Assembly: GCA_018136815.1 (NCBI GenBank)
Contig: CM030931.1
Location: forward strand, 6,525,550 to 6,589,549
DNA length: 64,000 nucleotides
Reading direction: 5' to 3'
Source of the DNA: Isochrysis galbana
Taxonomy: Eukaryota > Haptophyta > Isochrysidales > Isochrysidaceae
In this document: positions 53,736-62,062 of the stretch, piece by piece
Position numbering within the stretch: position 1 is the stretch's first letter
How the letters are laid out: the number at the start of each line of letters is the position of its first letter
Made by a program: the position numbers and the translations under genes
The notes under the pieces: model-generated
What the model was told of the DNA's origin: nothing
Database searches by the model: none
The model's input: only the letters and a program-made list of their open reading frames with translations

Positions 53736-54051
53736 TAAAAAAAAACATCTGAAGATTCTGGGCTACACACCTACTAGACTAGGGTACTTCCCCATCCCTA
53801 CTGTCACCGCCCTTAACTTCCCCTCCCTCCACCTCCTCCCCTTTCCCCCTTCATTCCTTTGTCTTCGGTATCCGGGGTTCGGCTCGGGTGCGCTACCACG
53901 AGCCTGGTTCAAAGCGCGGGTTCCGGGCAGGCCTGTTGTTGGTCAATTGTCATCGTGTGTCTGTTGGGGCACGGGTGTGCTCGTCCTTCACGCCCTTGCT
54001 GGTCGCTTTTGTGTCTCAATGGGTTTGTGTCTAGTCGAGGCGTATCCCGTC

Positions 54052-54830
54052 TCAGTTATGCTCTGGTTCGGGTCCCTCGGCAATTATATATGCCACCCCC
54101 ATCGAGGTGGTCAGCGTTTGTAGCTCTAGGCTTGGTTTTAGCTTTCCTCTCGCACATAGTGTGAACAAAGGGTATACATCGTTCATGTCGATCTTTTTCT
54201 TCGGCTGTCTGCCCATGCCTGCTTGGGCGGTTCTAGCCGTGTCTGTCGTACTTGCGAATAGTAGCGCCTTGCTTAGTGTTGTGTACCTGTCTATCGTTCT
54301 TATCAACACTGATTCCTCCGAGAATTCAATGCCGTCGTAGTGTATCTTGTAGAAGTCTGTTAAGATATACCTCCATGCTAGAGTGTAGAGTATGGTGAGC
54401 GATCGCGGTGTTTTCCCCCCGGGGTGCATGAAAAGATTATCTACGATTACCTCTTCCTTGCTTCTACCACTTCGGGGAGTGTATCCTGCCAGGTTGTCGA
54501 GCGTCCCGAGTATCTTGACTACCCTCGGGCATTCGCCTAGGTGGGTGGAAGATTCGTCGGCCGCCTTGCATATGCGGCAAGTCTTATCTCTGTCCGCGAA
54601 CCGGTTGTAGGTGCCTATCCTTCTGTGGGTTAAGTGCTTGAAGTGGAGGTGTGTATCTCTCGCCGTCATCATCGAGGATGTATATATTGTGGCTAGGTGT
54701 TCCCACGTGTTGTCGGGTACCGGTAGTCGCTGTTTCCAGTTCTCGGGTCCCGTTAGGCGTCTACGCTTTCCGTCCGTCTTCTGGATTGCGGGGCCCCGTT
54801 GACGGTGAGCATAATTTTGCGCGGAAAGTC
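54052..54830 (-). CDS. LINE ORF2 C-terminal remnant with zinc finger
   Basis: Open on the minus strand and overlapping the end of ORF1 in another frame. It reads NTWEHLATIYTSSMMTARDT, HFKHLTHRRIGTYNRFADRD, KTCRICKAADESSTHLGECP, where C-x2-C-x8-H-x3-C resembles the zinc-binding region after the RT of many plant and algal LINEs. The tail MGRQPKKKIDMNDVYPLF is conserved at 18.57 kb and in copy B. No start codon is expected, as it is a deletion product. Confidence 0.75.
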
Positions 54831-56147
54831 GAAGGAGGCGAACGTTCCGTGTTTTGGGGCGACATACAGATGGTAAACTTCCTTTTTACCCTGTGTTACG
54901 AGAATCCCCTCCTTGGTGAGGATCTTGGTGCGCTCTTGGTTGCCTTGGAGAAAGAAGAAGCCTTGGTTCTCGACCGCTTTGGCGAGCGAGCTGATCGTTA
55001 TGAAGCTCTTCAGCTCGAACTTGTAGTTGCGCACCACAAGGTGCGCTGAGGCGTCCTTAAACGCGCTAGCCAATGCTTTGTTGGATGCCCGCGGGATTTC
55101 CTTGAACTTCTCGTCAAGTGTTTGATACTTGACCGCGATCGGGCAGGCGATACCTGCCTTGCGAAAGTCCGCCGTGTCCTTGTATTCTTCGCGAAACTGA
55201 TTGGCGCAATCCGCCGTGACAAGTATCTCCCAAGGGCCGGAGGCGCTCTTGGACAAAAATTCGGGCTCGAGGTCTACGCCCTCCAACTTGTTGAGGTGCG
55301 CAACAATCGCGCCAAGGACCTCTTCATCTTTGGCCTTGTGTCCCTTTTCGTACGCCGTAAAGGTGATAATGATCTTGTGAGAGTCTGGAAATTCGGCCTC
55401 CTCTTCGGGCTCGGGCTCTAGATCTTCGTCAGTAAGGGCCACCTGTGTGACCGGGGCGGAATGTGGGGTTAGCCTCACGTGTGTGCTCGTCTCTCTATTG
55501 TCCATACGGCCCGACGTTTCCGCTGCGTCGTCACCCCCTCTCGAGGGTACCTTGTGGCTTGTGCTTTGTGTAGGCCCTCTCTTGTGTTGGTGTTCGTTGT
55601 GTTGGGCCTCCTGGGCCTGTGTTGCTTGTGTCGTGCGCGCGTCCGAGGCGCGCTTGTCTGCTTGTCTCCCGGCGGCACTGTGGCGCATCCCTCCTAAATT
55701 GTCTCCCCTTTTGCTCCTGTACCCCTTGTTGGGGGATTCAGTCTGCTTCTTTTCCATCACTTTGTTTTGATGCGGCATTCCCCCATTGGGGTTCTGCCTT
55801 GGATGGTGCCGGGTCAGCCCCTCGCGCCGGAGCGCGAGGGCGGTACCGCGGCTGTGTAGGGTCCCGGCCCGGAGGCCTTCCCTTTGGAAGCGTCCCGCTG
55901 GTGTGGTGTGGCTGGTGTGGCTGTGTGTTGTGATGTATGTGTGCAGCATGCTGGCTGCTGCCAGCATGGCGGCTTTGCACATGTCGTTCATGGTGATGCG
56001 CGGGCGCGGCTCGCCGGCTCCTGTGCCCACCTGGCTGGGGGGGTCGTCCTGGCGCGGTCGCTTCGGCGACAGCGGCGTGTCCGTGAGCTCTTCGTCCATG
56101 ATGGCGAGGGCAGCGGCAGCGAGAGCGGGCGGCGGCGCGCGCTCCAT
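54753..56147 (-). CDS. LINE ORF1 protein
   Basis: 464 residues, uninterrupted, starting MERAPPPALA, with PLSPKRPRQDDPPSQVG (basic, nuclear-type signal) near residue 25. A polar Gln/His/Thr-rich middle follows, then from about residue 255 a folded part (IIITFTAYEKGHKAKDEEVL, GPWEILVTADCANQF, HLVVRNYKFELKSFITISSL). ORF1 proteins of LINEs bind the element RNA. I see no CCHC finger here. The frame being intact implies a young copy. Confidence 0.7.
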   Translation of the reverse strand: MERAPPPALAAAALAIMDEELTDTPLSPKRPRQDDPPSQVGTGAGEPRPRITMNDMCKAAMLAAASMLHTYITTHSHTSHTTPAGRFQREGLRAGTLHSRGTALALRREGLTRHHPRQNPNGGMPHQNKVMEKKQTESPNKGYRSKRGDNLGGMRHSAAGRQADKRASDARTTQATQAQEAQHNEHQHKRGPTQSTSHKVPSRGGDDAAETSGRMDNRETSTHVRLTPHSAPVTQVALTDEDLEPEPEEEAEFPDSHKIIITFTAYEKGHKAKDEEVLGAIVAHLNKLEGVDLEPEFLSKSASGPWEILVTADCANQFREEYKDTADFRKAGIACPIAVKYQTLDEKFKEIPRASNKALASAFKDASAHLVVRNYKFELKSFITISSLAKAVENQGFFFLQGNQERTKILTKEGILVTQGKKEVYHLYVAPKHGTFASFDFPRKIMLTVNGAPQSRRRTESVDA

Positions 56148-56173
56148 GACCCTATCGTTTTAACGATAGTTGA

Positions 56174-56188
56174 GTAAGGGATGGATCT
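56174..56188 (+). repeat. target-site duplication, right copy
   Basis: Second GTAAGGGATGGATCT. It is followed by ATATATGTGTTACCCCCCAG, a word also present near 9490. Confidence 0.85.
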
Positions 56189-56600
56189 ATATATGTGTTA
56201 CCCCCCAGGAGCCAGGCATCCCGAATTTCGGAAACAAGCGCTTAACAACATACGCAAGCTAAAATCTAAAATTCACGCCCTTGATTGACAACTACCAGAG
56301 AGGGAGGGCTATCACAACCCATATGGTACAACCCGACACGCTGGGCCTCAGCCCTTGGCCCCGCCTGCCTCTTCCACGCTCGCCTCGCTGCGAGAGCCCC
56401 TCTCCAAAGATTTCTCACAGCATTAAAGGTCCTCCAAGTGTGCTAGTGCGAGCCTATGCTACCGGCAACCTCGAGCTGCTGACCAGTGATGAGGTGGTCT
56501 CATGGCCTCTAAGGGAGTCGCATAGCGAGCGCCCGGGTGACGATTAGCGTTGCTTTATCACACGACACCCGTTGCTGATCACACGACTTTCGTTACTTCA
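56189..56600. other. downstream flank of the TFIIS-like gene
   Basis: Contains a GGGCCTCAGCCCTTGGCCCC block (relative near 13070) and a triple CATCACACGAC(A/G/T)-type repeat at 56555-56610. No gene. Confidence 0.4.
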
Positions 56601-57731
56601 TCACACGACGTCAAGCGCAATTTGCTCCGGTGTTCTGTCTCCAATGACAAGCTCATCCAAGATACTAGAGGTCATCCCAGCAACAATTGATTCGACTCTT
56701 CGCTCATGCTCCCTCAGCCGCTGCAATTTGCTAGAGCCACACTCGCCAGTGGAATCTTTGCTGCAGGCCCTCCACAAAGTATCCTCAATCTCAGCCGCCA
56801 GTCTGTACGGACTAGTTCCTAGGAAGGCGTCATGCTCGACCCCAAGTGGCCCCGCTGCAACGAGCAGAGCTTCGCCGAGCCTTCGCATCATTCTCGACCT
56901 ACTCGAGGGTCCACAGCCAGGTGGCCTCTCATCAAACGGGCATGTCGTCGTGTCCCTCGTCGAGATCGTGTGCTCAGCACCGTCCAACGGCAAAGATGTA
57001 GTATTTCTCGGTGTATTAGTGGTTGCCGGCAGGTGCCGACCCTGGATACAATCACTTCCCTCACCATGAACCTCCGTCTTTGGCTCATGCCGATGTTCAG
57101 GACTAGTAATACTTTTGTGATCTTGCGTGTCCTGCGCCCCGACCACATTCGCCACAGCGGGCTCATCGAAGATAAGATTCTCAGAATGCCACACATTTCC
57201 GCAAACATTACATTCTAGCCTTGCTCGATGTGATGCCTCATCGTGATCTTTCGAACCCCATGTCTCGCCCTTGCGGCTATCACGCTGGTCCCCTACAATT
57301 CGTGCCACCGCATCACGTGAACTGCATGCACTGCACGTGACCGAACGTGTGTGTATCGCTCCTGCATCATTCACGATTGTGATGAGACGGCGCCGCTTGA
57401 CGCTCTCCGCTCGCTTCTCGGCCTGCCGCTCTTGCGATGCCCATGCAGCAGTATCAAGCTCGCTGATGGCAGATGGTGAGAGCGTACGATTACAGAGCGC
57501 TCTTCGACGCGCATGATTGTGAGGCTTTGGCAAGTTGAAGCAGACCTGTCGCACACGATCGGCGAAGTTAGAGCGGCTCATCGATGAGCCCTCCCTCACG
57601 GCCAGCGCATGGGCCAGCTCGCGAGCTATCCATAGCAGGTAGGATTCAGGGTACTCATCCAGGTCGGGATTGTTGAGCTTGAGAGCAGAGAGCAGGGCTG
57701 ACTCTGCACGCCGCATGGCAGAAGTCGCCAT
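56601..57731 (-). CDS. TFIIS-like protein with zinc ribbon between two TFIIS-M-like regions
   Basis: Single exon, 376 residues, ATG 57731. TFIIS family proteins bind RNA polymerase II and stimulate transcript cleavage. Residues about 10-115 resemble the TFIIS central (M) domain: RVRQVCFNLPKPHNHARRRA, LSPSAISELDTAAWASQERQ. A zinc ribbon with C133-x2-C136 and C174-x2-C177 follows (VTCSACSSRDAVARIVGDQR ... LECNVCGNVW). Canonical TFIIS has QxRSADEPxT here; this protein has GDQRDSRKGETW, so the acidic cleavage-stimulating pair is not conserved. A charged linker is followed by a second M-like stretch at about 300-376 (AAEIEDTLWRACSK, SILDELVIGDRTPEQIALDV). It is divergent with GH76 gene 57983, 251 bp away. 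Confidence 0.65.
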   Translation of the reverse strand: MATSAMRRAESALLSALKLNNPDLDEYPESYLLWIARELAHALAVREGSSMSRSNFADRVRQVCFNLPKPHNHARRRALCNRTLSPSAISELDTAAWASQERQAEKRAESVKRRRLITIVNDAGAIHTRSVTCSACSSRDAVARIVGDQRDSRKGETWGSKDHDEASHRARLECNVCGNVWHSENLIFDEPAVANVVGAQDTQDHKSITSPEHRHEPKTEVHGEGSDCIQGRHLPATTNTPRNTTSLPLDGAEHTISTRDTTTCPFDERPPGCGPSSRSRMMRRLGEALLVAAGPLGVEHDAFLGTSPYRLAAEIEDTLWRACSKDSTGECGSSKLQRLREHERRVESIVAGMTSSILDELVIGDRTPEQIALDVV

Positions 57732-57982
57732 GGCGTGGGCTCCACGTGTATCTCGACTGAGGCGATGGCCGCGGCAGCCCGCACACGCTCGAGGCTCGTA
57801 GGGCCCGAGGGGCGCGCCGCCGGACGAACGCGAGAGCTGGGACCCTTACCCCAGGGCAACCAGCCAAATAAAAACCCAGCGTAATATAAATTTCCGTGTT
57901 GGAAACATTGTCTAAAAACGGACCCTCGGGCGGCTGGCTTGCACAATCGATTGCGGACGGAGGACAGACTCTCTCCTGACCT
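57732..57982. promoter_or_regulatory. shared intergenic region of a divergent gene pair
   Basis: 251 bp between the two ATGs. It must hold both 5' UTRs and probably a bidirectional promoter. No TATA box stands out; AATAAAAACC near 57868 and ATATAAAT near 57884 are AT-rich candidates. Confidence 0.35.
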
Positions 57983-59456
57983 ATGCCGCTCCTTCTCGAG
58001 CTGGCCACCGTGCTTGCCGTGGCGCATGCGGGAGATACACCAGTCGCACGAGCGACCGCCGCCTACGCTGGCTTGCGCGTGTACTTCTACAACGGGACGT
58101 CAGGCTTCTTGAAGTCGTGCGGTCAGACAGGCGGCGCTGGCAGTGCTGCCGACCGCTTCAATTGTGCTTGCGAGACAGATGTGGGGCCGCACTGCAGGAA
58201 CTGCTACCGCTGGTGGCATGCCGTCGGGATGCAGACACTGATTGCACTCGATAGAGTAGGAGCTGGCGGATCATTTCACTCAGAAGTCATCAATATGCTG
58301 GATCTCCTTCAACAACACAGCCCATACACTGCACGGGCATATCCTTCATGGGTATACGCCGACGACTATTTGTGGTACGTAAATATGTGGCTCGATGCGT
58401 ACAGTTGGGTCGGCGGGAGAGAGAAGCTCTTCGAAGCCCGGGAAACCTTTGAGATGATCTGGTCCATGGCATCCGATGAACCATGTGGGGGGCTGGTTTG
58501 GATGTGGCCTGATGATGACCCACGCAAGAACGCGATTACAGTGCTAGAAGCCATCAAAGCAGCCGCAAGACTGGCGTTCTTTGGTGAGCGAGGTGTGCCG
58601 TCGTACCGTAGCCGAGCACTGCGCCTCTGGGAGTGGTTTGAGGACGTTGGGCTCGTCAGCATCGATACCCATGGCCTTGTGCTAGATAGCGTGAATGGAT
58701 CTGCAAAACAGGCATATTGTTGCAATGCGACCAGTGCTGAAATTGGCCGGCAGGGCCGCCGGTCGACGGTGGAGGGAGAAATGTGCTCGCCGCGCGGCCG
58801 CACTACTTGGTCATACAATCAAGGAATGTTGCTCGGCGTTGTCGTGGAACTCGCTGAGCTCACGGGCGACATATCATACCTGAGACTGGGTGTGAGAGTA
58901 CTCAACTCGGTTGTGACGAACATGGTGTGGATTCGACCTCACTCTGCCCGTTTCCCCAACTGTCTCTGATGGCGATTTCCATGTGTCTCAGGTAAGACAT
59001 GAGGATGGATGCTTGAGAGAACCCGTCGACCTCCGTATCCCCTCGTCCCAGTGCGACTCCGGCCATGACCCATCGTCTAGTGCCGGTGGGGATCTATTCA
59101 ATTTCAAGACCGTCTTCATGAATGAAGTGCCTCGCTTCGTGGTAGCCGCACGGAAAGCTAATGTGCTCAGCTCTCAGGAAGTTTTGAATGCCGTACGACT
59201 GGTGGATCAAACTGCAAACGCAGCGTGGCGTTCGAGATCGGAGCCGCCATTCCCAACGACGGATGTATGCAACGAGTTTGTACACACACACACACCTGGG
59301 GTTGCCCCCAAATTCACTTGGGACTTTGCCCCACCTGATGGTCTCACCTGTATGGACGCGAGAACACAGCTTGCTGCTCTAGCCACCTTTGCTGCTGATG
59401 CAGCGCTGTCGTCTGACGTCTTTGTGCGGTCGGCAAGACTCCAAAAATCAAATTGA
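57983..59456 (+). CDS. secreted glycoside hydrolase family 76 (alpha-1,6-mannanase-like)
   Basis: Exons 57983-58924 and 58992-59456; intron 67 bp, GTGTGG...TCTCAG, phase 0; 468 residues. Signal peptide MPLLLELATVLAVAHAG. GH76 is an (alpha/alpha)6 barrel cleaving alpha-1,6-mannan. The consecutive aspartates D127-D128 in WVYADDYLWYVNMWLDAYSW match the catalytic DD and following aromatic/Asp pattern. Further signatures are TTWSYNQGMLLGVVVELAEL and, in exon 2, GGDLFNFKTVFMNEVPRFVV (the FKG(I/V)F position). Cys pairs near the N-terminus (CACETDVGPHCRNC) suggest disulphides and export. The stop codon lies inside the target-site duplication of the LINE insert that follows, so the coding end was not altered. 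Confidence 0.8.
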
Positions 59457-59460
59457 CTCG
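59449..59460 (+). repeat. target-site duplication, left copy
   Basis: CAAATTGACTCG, repeated at 59675-59686; it contains the TGA stop of the GH76 gene. Confidence 0.8.
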
Positions 59461-59674
59461 AAAAAAAAACCTGAAGATTCTGGGCTACACACCTACTAGT
59501 TATAGGACTCCCCTTCACTATCTACACCGCCCTTATCTTCCCTCCCCCCACCTCTTCCCCTGCCCCCCTTCTTTCCTTTTTCCTCGGTTTCCGGGGTCCG
59601 GTCTCGGTGCGCTACCTAAGGCTTGGTTCGGAGTGTGGGGTTCGGGCAGGCCTTTTGATCTTTTTTGTTTTAAC
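59461..59674 (-). mobile_element. 5'-truncated LINE insertion (214 bp, 3' end only)
   Basis: Homologous to the 3' end of the LINE at 53736 (AACATCTGAAGATTCTGGGC there, AACCTGAAGATTCTGGGC here), starting with A9 on the plus strand, that is a T-run at the sense 3' end. Twelve-base duplication on both sides. Confidence 0.8.
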
Positions 59675-59739
59675 CAAATTGACTCGAGTTTGGAGTTTGG
59701 CACCCCGTAGTACACTTACACTTACTTACAAGCTTATAA

Positions 59740-60045
59740 GTGTCGCATTCGCGAATCGACGCTCGTTAGGCTTCTCTCTTCTCTTCGTTCGGTATTTATA
59801 TTTATCGTTATAATTCTCTCGTTCTCGTTGTCGGTCAAAAACTTCGCGTGGACGCCTAGGATCTAGGGTTGTGGAGCGCCCTCTCGCGTTCTCTCGAAGA
59901 GAAGGGAAGTTTCCCCACCTTTCTTCCTCCCAGGGGCCTCGCAAATAGGTTTAATTCGCTATCTCCCCGCGTTTCTTTACCTGCTTCTGGGGGCAATCAG
60001 GTTTAATTTGCGACCTCTTCGTTCGTATCTCTCTCTACCATAGGC
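59740..60045 (+). repeat. LINE 5' UTR-like repeat, copy 2 (arm of a head-to-head pair)
   Basis: Begins AGTGTCGCATTCGCGAATCG and proceeds as 19920-20200. Inverted relative to 61070-61385, so the two form an imperfect inverted repeat of about 300 bp around the ORF1 fragment. Confidence 0.65.
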
Positions 60046-60209
60046 CATAGGCACGTCGCGCTGGCTCTCCAGCGGAGCAGGCACGTGCTGAAGCTTCGCG
60101 GAACAGCAAGCAGGTGGATGGTCCGCTCACAATCGCCCTCATCGACGACGTCGTCCGGATGGTCAAGGACCGCCTGGGTTCCTCGAAGCAAGCTGCAGCG
60201 ATCGCGGCA

Positions 60210-60532
60210 GTGTAAGGTCCTGGCCCGGAGGCCTTCCCTGGTGGATCGTCCCGCTTGTGTGGTGTGTGGTGTGGCTGATGTGGCTGTGGGGGGTGATGTG
60301 GGTGTGCTGCATGCTGGCTGCATGCAGGCTATGGTCTTGTTGTTCTCTGTGGTGCGCGGGCGAGGCCCGGTGGCTTCTGTGCCCACCTGGCTGGGGGGGT
60401 CATCCTGGCGCGGTCTCTTCGGCGACGGCGGCGTGTCCATCAAGCCTTCGTCCATCGCGGCGAGCCGAGGGTAGCGGCAGCGAGGGAGGGCGGCGGCGCG
60501 CGCTCCATGACCCTATCAGTTTACGGATAGTT
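60210..60532 (-). mobile_element. LINE ORF1 5' fragment, diverged
   Basis: Minus-strand coding PPSPKRPRQDDPPSQVGTEA parallels PLSPKRPRQDDPPSQVGTGA of the ORF1 at 56.1 kb. The 5' terminus TCAACTATCCGTAAACTGAT is also shared. The initiator region carries a frameshift (CGCGGCGAGCC insertion near 60460), and coding ends after about 100 residues. Confidence 0.7.
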
Positions 60533-61385
60533 GACGAATTGGAATGGCCCTTAGGGCCTGAGGGCAATGAGGAAGGAGGCATGCCGGCGGCAGGCGCGGC
60601 TGGGGAGACGACTCCAGAGGTGCTGACGGGCTGAAGCCCGTCAGCAGAGGAAGGCGGGCAGGCGGGCTTGAGCGAGGGCGAGGACGGCGGCGAGAGCGAC
60701 ATCGAGCGAGTGGCGAGAGGCGAGGGTGAGTGAGAGGAGGGCTGTGATGGCAGGGGCTGGCGAGAGGAGGAGGGATTGTAGGGTATGAGTGTTACGAGAG
60801 CGAGAGCGACGAGAACGAGAGCGACGGATGACGACTGACGACGGGACTACGGACAGAGACACCCAGGAAAACACCCCGACTCTCGCCCCACGACTTTCTC
60901 ACATAACTCGACTGAAATCAAACCCAAACACTCCGGCCAGACGACGACGGACGACGATCAGAAGGCGATCTGTCGGCGATCCCGTCTAGAAGGGGAATCG
61001 CACCATAACGGAAACGAGGGGCAATCTTGCTACGCAGGATTCCAAGAGACCTACCAAATAAGACGAAAGGAGTGCGATGTGCCTAAGGGGGAGATGCGAA
61101 GAGGTCGCAAATTAAACTTGATTGCCCCCAGAAGCAGATAAAGAAACGCAGGGGAGATAGCAAATTAAACCTATTCGCGAGGCGCCTGGGAGGAAGAAAG
61201 GTGGGGAAACTTCCCTTCTCTTTCGAGAGAAAGAGAGAGAGCGCTCCACAACCCACGATCCCATGCATCCAAGCGAAGATTTTGACCTAGAACGAGAGAA
61301 AGCAGAGAATTATAACGATAAATGCCGAACGACGAAGAGAAAAGCGAAGCCTAACGAGTGTCGATTCGCGAATGCGACAATAGTT
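60533..61385 (-). repeat. LINE 5' UTR-like repeat, copy 3
   Basis: Reverse complement of the 19920-20790 block: CTGACGGGCTTCAGCCCGTC appears near 20665 and its counterpart near 60622. It ends near ATGCGACAATAG (61373-61384). Confidence 0.65.
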
Positions 61386-62062
61386 GGCCGAGGAAAGCTC
61401 CATGAGCTCCCCGCAAGAACCGCGTTCCGCGCTAGCTGCCGGCGCGCCCTCGCAGGCAATCCCCAAGAGTGAGATCAGCCTTGCTCTGATGATATGGTCA
61501 CGCTCGATCCGTTAGGAAGGGGAGCGGCACGCGGCACACCGCAGCGTCTCCCACCATCTTGTTGAGTAACAGTTGGGAGCGGCTTGCAACTCAACACAAC
61601 CGCCCCAGTGGCGAAAAAAAGTCGCGTCCTCTCAACAGTCTCCCAACGACCACGTCTCAACTCTCAACGTCTCAACGAATTAACGAAAACGAAAACGGCG
61701 AAAACCCCCCGCGTTGAGTGCGTTGAGTCGCTGTTGGCTGTTGAGTCGCCTTTCGGACCCCTTGGAAAGCCTCGTGTAATTCATGCCAATGCCAATGTCC
61801 GGCTCCTAGGCATGAATGCTTCGAGGTAAGCACGCGTTCAGTTTTATTCTTTCTCTTGTCACAAATCACAAAGCAGCTAGCAGCTACTCTATCTAGGGTT
61901 CTCTAGGTTGGCCAGAGAGTTCTGCCTCTCCCCCCCCCGGTATCATTCCACGCCTTTCTGTCCTGCTCGCCTGCCCGCCGCCGGAGAGAGCGGCAGTGGA
62001 AAGTGAGGAAGAGAGAGAGGGAAGAGAAGAACAGCGGAACAGTGGAAAAAAAGGAACCCCCG
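61386..62062. other. upstream flank of the NT-C2/VASt gene
   Basis: Contains repeated CTCAACGTCTCAACG/GTTGAGTC words at 61560-61750, suggesting a decayed short repeat. A donor-like GAGGTAAGC near 61829 could close a non-coding first exon. No gene called. Confidence 0.35.

Larger units (their letters stand above)
53736..56173 (-). mobile_element. non-LTR retrotransposon, internally deleted, with 15-bp target-site duplication
   Basis: 2438 bp bounded by GTAAGGGATGGATCT on both sides. On the sense (minus) strand it starts TCAACTATCGTTAAAACGAT (a small hairpin) and encodes a complete ORF1. It then jumps to the last third of ORF2 with the CCHC-like finger and ends in a T-run (GATGTTTTTTTTTA). The endonuclease and reverse transcriptase core is missing. 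The insertion was therefore mobilised in trans, or the deletion followed insertion. Confidence 0.85.
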
